NCBI RefSeq assembly: GCF_001632365.1
Contig: NW_024468516.1
Coordinates: 714,177 to 778,176, forward strand
Direction of reading: 5' to 3'
Origin: Laetiporus sulphureus 93-53
Taxonomy: Eukaryota > Basidiomycota > Agaricomycetes > Polyporales > Laetiporaceae
Length of the DNA stretch: 64,000 bases
Under the pieces are notes generated by a model. It was not told the DNA's origin, ran no database searches, and worked only from the letters and a program-made list of their open reading frames with translations. Positions 44,120 to 55,497 of this stretch are shown piece after piece (position 1 is the first letter of the stretch; every line of letters starts with the position of its first letter). A program made the position numbers and the translations under genes.

Positions 44120-47100
44120 TCACAGCATCGATGCTGTAGACGATGTTCCAGGTCCATACCCCTCAGTCACTCCGTTGCCGTCCCACCGTTCCCGGCTCTT
44201 GCCCTTGCCCTTGCCGTTTAGCTCTTGCTCTTGCGATTCAGCAGCATTCGACGAAACGCCTAGCGCGTCCGTGGGCAGCGCTTCCCAAATGCGTATTGTA
44301 TGGTCATCGGAACACGAGGCGAACATCTTCTCATTGCGAGGATTCCACGCGACCGAGTTAACACTGCCAGGGCCGTGTCCAGAGAGCACTTCGAGCAACG
44401 TCTCTGTTTCACGATGCCAGACATACACTTGCGCATCTGCGATACATAACAGATTCAGGGTAGTCTCCTCAGAGAGCTGAATACCTTCATACCTTCGCTG
44501 CCGCTTACGATGAACGTGCCGTCAATACCACCGAAACGACTCCTGATTACGTGTCGGAGCTGCTTGTGGCCTGTGTATCTGCGCACCACCTGCTCTGTAT
44601 AAAGGTCCCACAGTTGGATCTTCTGTCAACTCGCAACGTTAATGGCCACCAGGTGTTAAAGACACGGTTTCTGGACATACACATGGAGACTCCGCGCTAG
44701 ACGCACAACTGATCAACGCATACCGCGAATCATCCGAGATCCTCACACTTGACAACTCTTCATTCATGGGTATGAACCTAGCTATAAATGAGCACGGGGT
44801 CCTCCAGAATGTCCAAACTACCATGTACATACGCCTCGAGCTGTTTCGTTGTTAGGTCATAGACGACGATCCGGGTTTCCAGACGAGGCACGGGCGGTGA
44901 GTTGCCGCCCTCCGGAGGCGGTAAACCCGTTTCAGATGGAGGCGTAGGGACACCGTACATCCCCACAGCAACCAAACGTGTAAAGTCGGGGGCGACGGTG
45001 AGATCCGTCACTCGGATGGGACTTTGACCCCAAGTATCACGCTGCTTCCCGTCGGGATCCTGATAGACAATCATTAGCTTGAAGCCTAATTTAAGCTGTG
45101 CCCACACATACCCATAGAATAATCTTGCGATCTAGACCACCGGAGAAGAAACCTGACCCATCCGGCAACCATGCTAATGCAGTCACTACATCTTGGTGTG
45201 CGCTGAGGCTTCGTATGCAGACACCAGTCTTACGCGAAAATCAGTGAAACCCTAAGAAGTGGGCGCAGGAATACTTGCTTGTGTGTTCCATAACTTTATA
45301 TGCTGCTCGGCGGCGGTGAGAAGGATGGAATCGTCCGGCGACCATGCTACGCATCCTACAGGATATGGGTGATCGCGAAGGATGAGATGCGGGGATATAT
45401 CTCGTTTGAGAGGATCTTTGTCAAACTGAGGAGAGATCGTTCAGGGACTTCCGCTGACTGAGAGATATGCCTAGGAGCCCTGAAGCAGCAGGAGTGCTCA
45501 CCTCTACCCGCCAGATGATCGCCGACTTATCTTTGCTGGCACTAGCAAGATATCTGCCACTGTGGCTCCATTCGAGGTTCCACACCTCATCCGTGTGCAC
45601 CTCCAAGATAGCTGTTGTTACGCGAGGAAATGTGCTCTTGTCGCAGACATGGTCGATATAGAGTGAAAAGGTCCGTGCGTTGACTGGGGCATTGTGATAA
45701 AGACATTGGCTTTGTTGCCAGATTCGTACTTGATCTAGGAGCGTTGCGAATCGCCGTTGAGGGATCATTACAGATGACGAAATATTATCTGACTCTAAAG
45801 TGAGTAATGTGCAGAGACAATAGTTCTGAAATTGCACTAACGCTGCAGGTTCATGAGTAACCGCCTCCGTGAGTTACCTGATGCCCCATCCCACTCTGCT
45901 CGTTGTCGGAGGTCATCCGGATCAGAGCACATCATAAGACTAAAAGCGACGTTAGCTAGGGTATCAGCGGTCTCAAACGGCAAACCGACCTCGACAATGA
46001 GTGTAGTTGTTCTGGATCGATATTCAAGGGAGCGAGCTCGTTGCGGAGCACTGAAAGTGCTGCAGTTGTTCTACCCGCTTCCAGAAGCTCTAGATACTTC
46101 TGTTGGCTGATGAGGAACTTCGCCTCCTATGAGCCGGATCAATGAGCGATTAAGTATCTCGAAGAGCCTTGCACGTACCCATAGCCTTTCTTCATCTTCC
46201 ACCCCCAGATTCGACAAAGCTGCTTCCGCACTATTCCAATCGGCTCCCAAAATACACCTGCGGAACTCCGCTACTTCGGGGCTCTCCATAATATAACCGG
46301 ATTCCGCTTCCAAGGTGGCCGCTGACTCACTGAAGACAACCATGGTCTGTTCACAGCCTTGTCAATGGCACATATAAACGATACTACTCACATGTAGCCG
46401 ACATCCCGCAAACTTTGTATGACCAATCTGACAAACTCCTCTCGATCGACATATGAATCGTCATAAAGCGTCGACCCGGGCGGCGTCACTCTCGCGATGG
46501 TTGACGTACGCCTGTCTGACCTACGTCCGCCCCCTCCGTCCGTAAATGATGTCCTGGGAGAACCGTTCGAATAGCCATTGGTGAATCCGTTGCTCTTGAG
46601 AGTCCCATTACCATTGAAAGACGCTACCGCAGACGACGGACCCGCTTCGGATGCTTCGTCTAAAAGAGAAGGCGATATCGACGCTGGGCTGGTATCGGAA
46701 AGTCTCATGTTGGCAGCGTCAGGGAGGAGAGATGGATATGAATCTGTAACTAGTAGTGCGTGTTCAATGGCAGTAAGCGATGTATCCGCGGAGGAACTCT
46801 GGCTGTCGATCCTCTGTCTCTTATGAGCACGAAGTGACTGTGGATCTTGTCCTAAACGTAGGTCAGCTGCGGAAGAAAACGTGTGTGCGATGTCGGAGGA
46901 CGAATGGACGTTGGTCAGAGGGAAAGTATTCGATGGAGGAGGGGTGAGGTGGGGAGACTGGAAGTCGCCTTCCTCGAATTCTGACCTGGACCGAGTGGAT
47001 GGGATTAGGCTGCTGCTCGAAATGATCTCGTTCGGTGCAGCACTAATGCTCAGTGAGGTAGATGCTAAAGAGGTCAGAGCAGTGTCACTGGAGTCCAGAG

Positions 47101-47144
47101 TTGGCCTCTGGTGCGGCGTGCTGGTCCGCGGCGGAATGAGGTCG
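44120..47144 (-). CDS. WDR26: WD40-repeat protein with CTLH domain, WDR26 / Gid7 type (GID/CTLH ubiquitin ligase subunit)
   Basis: Scaffold subunit of the GID/CTLH E3 ligase. Order: a long Ser/Pro-rich, probably disordered N-terminal region with a basic KRQRIDSQ patch; a LisH motif (REEFVRLVIQSLRDVGYM, AATLEAESGY); CTLH (EVAEFRRCILGADWNSAEAA, KYLELLEAGRTTAALSVLRN); then WD40 repeats, the best seen being VHTDEVWNLEWSHSGRYLAS ending IIWRV and VNSVAWNPRNEKMFASCSDD ending IRIW. It ends GTSSTASML at 44120. Many introns. The first in-frame Met seen in one exon is at 46708. The frame is open and clearly coding to about 47144, where an acceptor site suggests a further small 5' exon that I could not fix, so the true start lies upstream. 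Confidence 0.88.
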
Positions 47145-50026
47145 CTGAATGGATCAATCGTGACGATATTTCCTGCGTCAGGATATGCAACAGCAGAGCC
47201 CGTCGATCAGCAAGCACGAGAGCAGATGATAGAGCTGGCGGTCGTGGTATCAGGTCAAGTCGGATTGCGGCATGTCAGGTCCTGCAGGCTCAGCGCACAA
47301 CCGGTCTGCACTCTCTCCTCATTACGGCCACGCGTCTCGGGCCTGCCTTAGCCTATCCACGGCATCGTGCCGTTTGCACAAATTCGTCCCATACTGCTCT
47401 TTCTCTTAATCCTCACGGCGATGACAATACCTGCAGATGCGCACACGATCTGTCCCTACAGTATGCTGGGTAACACAAAATGCGAACCTGCAGGTCTATC
47501 TCCTCATCTGAATCAGACGAAACGCCCGACCAACCACGCCGTTCGCAAAAATAAACCGGTTGCTTCCAGTGCGGGTTTGTTACCGGAACGGAAGGTTCGG
47601 CTGACCTGCTTGAATCACCTCGCTTTGGATTTCCTCTGGGTCTCTGAACACACGTCTGCATGTCCATCGCCAGCTAGCCTATCCGAGACGCTCGCATCGA
47701 CATCGACCGGACCATCGTGTGTGGAATGCTTATATCACCGACACTGAAATATCTGAGCGAATTTGACCTTGCTCGTGGGATGGGTAGTCTGTAAGAAGGT
47801 GAGTGATGTCGGTTTGCGAGAAATCTCCATTCCACCTACAGGCTCAGCTGAAGCACAGGCTGGGCTGGGCTTCGAATTGTGGATATCACAGGCTGTACTT
47901 ACGCTTACATGGGCTATCGGTATTTGGATCGCGCGTCCTGAATGGCTACTATCCACTCGGCATATGTCATCCGCGTCCGTCCCGCGAAGCACCATCGGAC
48001 AAGGTAATAAGCTCACTGAGTTCTTCATAGCTGATCAACTCCAGTCCGAGACCGCCATCGACGTTGACCTCGAAGGGCCAAAGAGATTTCCGTGTTCGAG
48101 CACTACGGCGTTTCCATCTGGCGTGCACAAATTCACCTCGTCTCACGCCTATCGCAGGCTCGTGCTCTGGCACCCTCAAATCCGGCAGCGCTAATAACAA
48201 AGGCATTGATTTCTATTTCTCATGCTAGGTACCAAAGGCTTCTATGAACGCCGTCCTCCACAATTGCAATGCACATGTGTTCGCAAGCTCATACCGCCGG
48301 CAGGACCGGTTCCGCACCAGGGGCGTATCATTACAGGAAGATCAGCGCCCTTTCACTGCGACACACTTCATACCATAGTAGTCTCTTACGCTTGCAATTA
48401 GACCATCATCAATCACCCGGGAAGAACGCCTTCTCGTGAGGGTCTTCACGGGTGGGCGACCTCACCCCGCTTCTCGTGCAGGCATACACAGATGCCACTC
48501 GTTGATGAAATGCCGCAACGGCGAGGATTTCGTCGATTGCATCACTCATTGTGTATAAGGCGCATCTTCGTTCTCGCGCATCTTCGTTCTCGTCGCCTAC
48601 TTGGCAACAGCATGTTCGCCCTTAGCGTGCAACAGCTTCTCCGGTTATACGGGCGACAGCACCCACTCTCTTCCGCGGCCACGCACCACAGGCATGGTGG
48701 CAGCCCCTCGTTCTGATCCCAGATAGAAGATGGTGTTCGGGGCGTCACGCCTATATCTCATTTGACGCTCCCCGCGGCAATGACCTGCCTGCTGCCACAT
48801 GCCGGGCACGCCTTGCGCAGAGCGTAGCTTCGCAGGTACTCCGTCTGTCATACCCGCCGCTGCGTGTCCTGCTGATCGTTACACTTAGACTATCGCGCAC
48901 GCAACGATCATACACGTCACATATTCGAAATGACGATAGCCGAATAAATCCAAGGGCGGACGTGGTCGGCTTAGCCTGTAACACGCAGCATAGCTCAGCG
49001 CTCAACAAGAAGGTTTCAACAATACTAAGGTCAAAAGAGAGTTGACACTGGCGCTGCGATCTCGCTCGGGATATCGACGATGAACCGGAACCGATGACCG
49101 ACGTATTGCTGCCCTGCCTTTTCCACAAGGCGGTCCCCGCGCTGTGGTAGCTCACCACGGTACTTCATACGTGGAAGTGGATGTGGAAAGCGATGTGGAA
49201 AGCGAAGTACGTCTATCATCTTTCGCCGGTCAGCTGGTTCGCACCGCCCGTTCAGGATGATTGATCACACGCTGTGCAAGAAGGTGTGCCATTCAAAGCT
49301 ACTGTATTTCTTGATATTATGCGAAGCATAGATGCATCCGTTATTATCGTGTTCTGTAGATATGATTATGCATCTGTGCTTTGTTCGTATTGTGATTGTT
49401 AGCCGATGGCAATGATAATGAACAATGGAGTGAGGATGCACGTCAACAAGGATGAACGTTTACTGCTACTGGAACGTGGGTATGCTAACTATGGACCCTT
49501 TTGGCCGGACTGAATTGAGGAGGCAATGAGAGAAAATTTTGGAGCGAGAAGAAAAAGAACCGCTAAGATGCCCAATGATCTTCGGATGGAATGCAGGTAT
49601 GGATGCTATGATATGAAAAGAGGGCCCGATCCAGTGCAAGAGGCCGTGCTTCAATATATACATAGATAAGACGTGACTGTGACCCCCCAACGCGGAGATA
49701 GGACGCAGACAGGGACCGTGGTACCTGTGGGCAGGCGACGCTGTGCATGCAAAACAAACAGGTGCATTTTTTCCAATCCTGGTGAGGGCTCGAAGCAGCG
49801 CGCCATGGCGAACGGCGTGAGCCGATACTAGGATGCGTTGAAACATCGACGATAAATCGTGAGTGGAGATGATGATGGTGCCGATGCGAGAACCGAGACA
49901 TTTTGAGTGCATCCAGACTGGATGCGTCTATGGACAGGGGCGATAGATATGCCGATGAAGCCTGGTCGTCGTGCAAAGGTCGTTTTGTATCATCCGCTCG
50001 TAAGTTTCATATCAAGTTGATGGCGT
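47145..50026. other. gene-poor 2.9 kb stretch
   Basis: Includes the WDR26-like promoter and the 3' flank of the ECL1-type gene. A short plus-strand frame at 47367 starts with a signal-peptide-like run (ILLFLLILTAMTIPADA), and a minus-strand frame lies at 47967-48206. Neither has recognisable domains. Between 48210 and 50026 I see only short frames and a 16-bp direct repeat (cgcatcttcgttctcg, near 48561). Confidence 0.45.
47967..48206 (-). CDS. possible hypothetical exon, unrecognised
   Basis: 79-codon open frame beginning MPLLLALPDLRVPEHEP with a mixed charged composition (FEVNVDGGLGLELISYEELS) that reads more like protein than the random frames around it. It could be one exon of a small gene continuing leftwards toward 47760. 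I recognise no family and could not prove a splice partner. Low support. Confidence 0.2.
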   Translation of the reverse strand: MPLLLALPDLRVPEHEPAIGVRRGEFVHARWKRRSARTRKSLWPFEVNVDGGLGLELISYEELSELITLSDGASRDGRG

Positions 50027-51588
50027 TCAGCGCTGGACGGTCCGTCCACGCGATCTGCCGCGCGACTTCAGACCGCTGCGTCCATTGCCGTAGCCAGGCG
50101 CTACCCCGCTCTCAATGCCCGAGGGAGGCGCATCCAGCTCTTCGACCTTTCTTCGTCCTCGCCTCCCTTCGAGAGCGACAGAAGGATCCTCGTTAAGAGA
50201 AGGAGCATAACGGAAGTGAAGGCTGCGCGCGAGGAACTGCCGAACAGCAGCAATGTCGTCCTCTGAACTCGGGCTCCCGACGAAGGTTTCGAGCTGCGGC
50301 TTCGCTAACGGCGAGCTGTTGCGTCGAGTGAGAGTGCGGCCGCGCTGTGCGGCAGCGGTGCTGTTCGAGACCCAATCCGTCACCTTCTCGATGCTGTCGA
50401 GACGAGCACGAGCCTGTGGACTGATCCGAGCGAGGTGGTGTGTGCACGGTGGCGGCGTTCCTGACACCCGAGGACGGGTTGATTGACGCGGAGGAGAGCG
50501 AGCAGCTGACCTGCCAGACGACGAGCGTGCATTGGGGTCCCGCTGCCTTCTCCGACCGCGGGATGTCGCCTCTACTCCTTGGAGTTTTGAATGAGCCTGA
50601 GAATACGCCGTGATGGGGTCCATGATGGGGTGAGCCACGCGAGGTGTAGGAGGAGATGACTGGAGGGATCGTGTGACGGTAGCAAGCGTCTGGAGAGACG
50701 AGGGAGTTCGTTGCGAGCGGGTGGAGGATGGCGAAGGTGTGGACGTGGTCAGCAGGGAGAAGTACGCTGGGAGGCTCACACGGTTGCGCCTCGACTTTGA
50801 TGTGATGGTGTTATCCGCATCGTGCTCCTGCTCAGTGGATACGTGATTGACACTGCTAGCTTTCCTGCTGTGACGGGACTCCGCGCGTGCCCCATATGAA
50901 TATACCGACGACGCAGATGACACTGCGTCAGAAAAGTCGTCGTCGACGGCGCAGCATGGCGCCGGTGCACTCTGCAGAGATTCTGAGTCGGCAGCCGAAG
51001 GGTCAGACATAGATGAAGTTCGTCGGTTGAGCGTCGGGACAGTGGAACGGTGGTCGGTACCAGATGGTCGACGAGCGTACGACAGGCCGCGTGGCTGATA
51101 GAGGTAGCGTCCAAGCGATCCTCCTGTCTTTGAACCACCGTCAATGCTGAGGTAGTCCCGACCGCAACCAAGCTCCTCGTCGGCAGCCGTGCTGAGCACC
51201 TCTTCCTCTTCCTCGTCGGTGGATACGGACCAGACGGCGGAGGACGTGGACGAGGATGAGATCGAGTGTCGACTTTTGTGAGCCTTGTATGGGCTACTGC
51301 CCTGGAGAGCGACGCCGATGGAGGATGGGACTAGAGCGGGCACATCCAGAAGGTTGCCGGGACCGCTACTAGAGTGCAAGTATGGGGATGCGTAAGCGCT
51401 GCTTGTGGCGGACACGGATGGTGAGGTCGCGTCAAGGCTCTCGCACTCGTCGCTGCAGTATGCTCGTCTATATAGCACAACGTAATCGAAGACGGTGTCA
51501 GCAGACCAATTCACGGACATAGCGCTAACTGAACGGACCCATCGACGGTTACTGGCCTACCACAGAGGAGGCAGACTTCTTCGTACAT
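50027..51588 (-). CDS. ECL1: ECL1-type zinc-finger protein with long Ser-rich tail
   Basis: Two exons. The first begins MYEEVCLLCGRPVTVDG at 51588 and splices (GT at GATGG/gtccgtt, AG at tatatag) into RAYCSDECESLDATSPS. The joined motif CxxC-x9-CxxxC is the short zinc finger of the Ecl1 family, whose yeast and fission-yeast members extend chronological lifespan and respond to sulfur, zinc or nutrient limitation. Starting translation at the Met of MSVNWSADTVF (51520) would lose the first Cys pair, so I reject it. The remaining 450 residues are Ser/Pro/Arg-rich, apparently disordered, with a conserved-looking helix IAAVRQFLARSLHFRYAPSL near the C-terminus. It ends in an RSRGRTVQR tail. Nuclear location is likely. 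Confidence 0.75.
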
Positions 51589-54500
51589 GGCAATTTGTGC
51601 TTTACCAACACAGGGGATGGTAAGGATTCGTGGACGGAGGAGAGCACAGAGCTCCAGAGACGGATAATAGGATGCTGTCGGGATGGGGAGGTCGGGGAGA
51701 CATGGGCAGACAAGCACGAAATATATAAAGGGGAAGCGCGTGAAGGGGTGTGAAGACCGAATTTCGAGGACCCAAACATTTGACTCGTCCCCCGTGACGG
51801 ATCTCGTGACGCAAAGAGTGACTCCAGCGGGCCAACGCGCTCGGCATCTGCCAAACTTGGCCAACTGTGCATCACACGGCGTCACACGGCGCGGAATTGT
51901 CGAGGAGACGCGGATGCGCACGTTCTCGTTTTCTGCCGCCATAACGGTGACGTGCCTATACCGCCTCCCAACCATGCTTCGCCCTTTCTTTCGCGAACGT
52001 GTATTCCAGACCGATACCTCCCTTCTTCCTCCTCTCCAGGCCAAACCGCCTCAGTCTAGCTCGTGCTCGCGTTGATTGTACCCACGCGTTGACGTGTGTT
52101 CTACCTGGACATCGGTCCGTAGCGTGACTTGGCGGGTCGCCCAAACAATCCAAGATCAGGATCATTCCTGTACTTTCTTGTCAGCAGCGTCTCGTGCGCC
52201 CGATGAATTGGAGCGCCTTATCGCGCAATACAGCTCCGCGATGCGGATGCCATCACCACCGCCCGGGCGTCAGATGTGGTATAGCAATTAGCAAGATTCG
52301 CATTGTAGTACGTCAACACCGATATGCTTGACGAACAAGTCACTCCCCGCTATCTCACAATGAAGCTCATCTGCTGCGTGTGTACCGAACGCCGCCTCGT
52401 CTGATATGGGCCGAACAGGCGCATTCATATCCTCAAGTGAAATATTTATCCTCACGCTAGTCGATCTTCTCCTTCTCGAATTGTCTGTTCTGGTCATCCT
52501 CGCGGGCGCACCTCCCCCGTGCTCTGCAGCTCTATTAGCACCGTTTCCCGAATCCCGGCACGAGATTGCCTGGCCGTGGTCCAGGTGTCTCTCCGCGCGC
52601 AATCTGTACGTGTAGGCAACGAATCACGATAATCACTCGGAGAGATCCATCGCACTCTTCGCGGCGTTTGTACAGTTTCACAACCTTCTGCGATCTGCAG
52701 TGAAGAATGTTCCTAATGCGGACCATCGTCTCTTTGCGGTGACAGTGACATTATGGCTCGTATTTATCGGTCACGACGGGCTGGTGAGGCATGTACGCTG
52801 ACATCATGTGCATTATGACAACATACGAGGGCCCGAACAGTCATGCGCATGGGTGAATTCCGTTGGACGAGCGTACGAATATCGTATGTTCCTGTCACTG
52901 CTCTGGGTGCGAGAACCTCTCCCGTCGTCCAAGTAGCGCTCTAGGCCCGCGTGAATACAGTCCGGACAAAGTCTCCCCAACGAAGGCACTAATAATCCTT
53001 CTCCCTCAGGATACACACGCCTGAGGCACAACGGTCTGGCATCACATCGTGTTCACTCAGCCTGCTCAGCGTGCGGTGACTCCGTTGCCAGCCTAGACCG
53101 CCCGACCATATTCCTTTCTTGGTAATGCCCTCATGACGTCACGCACGTGCAATGTGATGCGCGACGCGTTGGTCACAGAGCACCTGATTTGGGGACCCAC
53201 GCGGTCACGCTTTCGTGCTCTGCCATCGGTGGCCAAGTTTTTCGGCTCATGCATGCGCGCGTATTGCGTGCTCTGCGTTCAGCACTGAGGGGCGCGCGAG
53301 TCGCGGAATACCATTCCGCAGAATATATCCGCCGGGCTAGTTATGCTGATGCAGTTGCGTCGATGCGGTGAGTCGTGCACGCCGTCGGGACTCGGCGCAT
53401 TCGTGGGATTCGCCACGCTCGACCATCATTGGCCGCAGTGAGTCAACTTGATGTCGAACGTGCTAGAATCGAGGCTGATGTGCATCAGTGATTCCCGAAT
53501 TCGTTATGTCATCGCCGCCCAAGGACCTATTCGCGCGAACGTGAGGAGCGGACATTATCCGCTGATGACTTAGCCGCAGCCTTGTATTGCATATATGCGA
53601 GATGGGGTACGTGACGGTGGATATATTCTGATGTGGGTTCACTGTCCCGCACGTCTCCGAGTAACGGTCGTGTTCTAGACATGTGCATGAAAGCACAGCA
53701 CTCTCCATACCGCAGCGGTGGACAATGCAAGAATCGACCTTCTCCTAAGGGCAATTACTCACGTCCTTCAACGCTTGTCAGACGCCGTGTCGTTTCTCGC
53801 TCCTTTTCGAAATTTCGACGACTTGGGCGCGATCAAGTATCCAGTGGCATGGATTAACTGCGACAGAAATAGCCGCTGATAGATGCAACAACGGATCTTG
53901 ATGAGCCATATAGCTGTGGCGGTTCCCTTCTCTCGCCGTTTGAGAGTACCGCCAGAGTTGCTTCTTGCTGGGATCCACCATGGCGACACGAGCTGCATGC
54001 ATGGACCTTTCGTTCCGCATCAAGCTTCCATTTTTACGATGTTTGAGAGAGATTACCGCGTTGGGCGAACAAGACATCGGTGGCCATTGTTAGCAGATCA
54101 GAACCCTACACGATATGGTTTACAATACAATCGCCATAGAGGCCGAGAGGCAGAACCCTGATATGCACAGGCCCTGTCAACCACCCCCGAGAGCGCTTGC
54201 TTGTATTGTTCCTGCAATTCAATGGTCGCAATCTTTCCCGCCTGGACACTCTCGGGCACTGTATTTGCGGTTATGTCGTGTAACCTCGCAGTGCTGTGCG
54301 GATGCGATTTTGGCGGTGACAGGTACCGGCGGTTGCTTGTCGAAATTTGCAGGCAGCGCCGTGCACCGGCGGTGATGGACGCAGCCAGGAGACATGCGCT
54401 CTCAAAACTGGTGATGATGTCTACGGCGCAGAGATGGCTAAACTTGTTGACCGCCTCGCTGCGAGAATTAGGCTTTTGCCTGACGTCGATGCAGAAAAAT

Positions 54501-55497
54501 AATATCCCGGTTCTGGTCACGGTCACTATGGCAAATCCTTCCGCGTACGGATCATACACGTGAAACCCAAGCGCCGAGCGCAGTCAAAGAGGCGCACCCG
54601 GGGAGATCTAGGCTGTTCACAAACGGGTGCGTTGTATGAAGAGTCTGGGGCGAAATGCTGTGGGCTTTTGGTTTCCTTACGTCAAGTGAGGGTGCTTGTG
54701 GTTGAAAGGGTCCAGAAACGGTCTATAGATCATACACGCTCGCTGAGTTCTTCGCCCCCAGGTCCCATCTCGCTGAAAGGCGCGGGGCAACGCCACCCTG
54801 GCGCTAGCGTACAGCCCATGCCTCGCCGGGAACGCCACGCGCAAGTTGGTGCGAGTGTGCACATAAAACGATCAGGCACATGGCCCGACATTTGAAAATC
54901 TCACCATCCCGTGGCCGCTGGCTAAGACCTTGAAGTTCAAGCCGCGTATATTAGTGCAATGGCCCTAGAACAGGCGTACATCCTGTGAAGAGCTAGTATC
55001 TATTCACCTATCGAATCACACCTAGAACGAATTAATGTGTAGCTGAGCTAACTGGAACGCTTGCAATGCGAGCGTCGCGACGGGCCACAAGTTCCGACGC
55101 GTTCATTTTTCTCCACATGTGCTGAATGAAACGCCAATCACTTAGGACGCAGCATCAACGTGTGCACCGCATGCGGGACCTGCGCTCTCGAACCTCGGGA
55201 CTATAGCTAACGTGCCTCCAAAATTTCCGCGACGCTGTTTAGCCCGACGCCAAAGGACTGCAGCTCTAAATGCAGGTAAAGCACAAGACTTGGGGTGCGA
55301 CATTTTTTTGGCAGCACCAGTGTGACTCTTGACAGTTCCAGTTGTGGGTCGTGTGTAGATGGAGTCGCCACTTCCTCTTTTCGACGATCTAATCATAGAA
55401 CGGGCCTACGCACTCCGAGCTTCCGAACGTCAACTACTACGGTCCAGTCCATCCATAACGTCCTCTCCATTAGCAACACATTCAGTACAGTATCTCC
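51589..55497. other. gene-free 3.9 kb stretch
   Basis: Longest gap in the right half, between the ECL1 start (minus) and the VPS54 stop (minus). It contains the ECL1 promoter. Open frames up to 153 codons on both strands (for example 54098-54559) have no domains and overlap each other, as random frames do. No tRNA or terminal repeats noticed. Confidence 0.5.

Noticed and set aside
47367..47747. Possible small secreted protein with a signal-peptide-like start
   Set aside because: After the hydrophobic start the sequence has no cysteine pattern or domain, and it lies in the WDR26-like promoter. The hydrophobic run alone is weak evidence.
51511..52044. 177-codon minus-strand frame overlapping the ECL1 start
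   Set aside because: Its upstream part reads into the promoter without domain or composition support; only its last part overlaps the true first exon.
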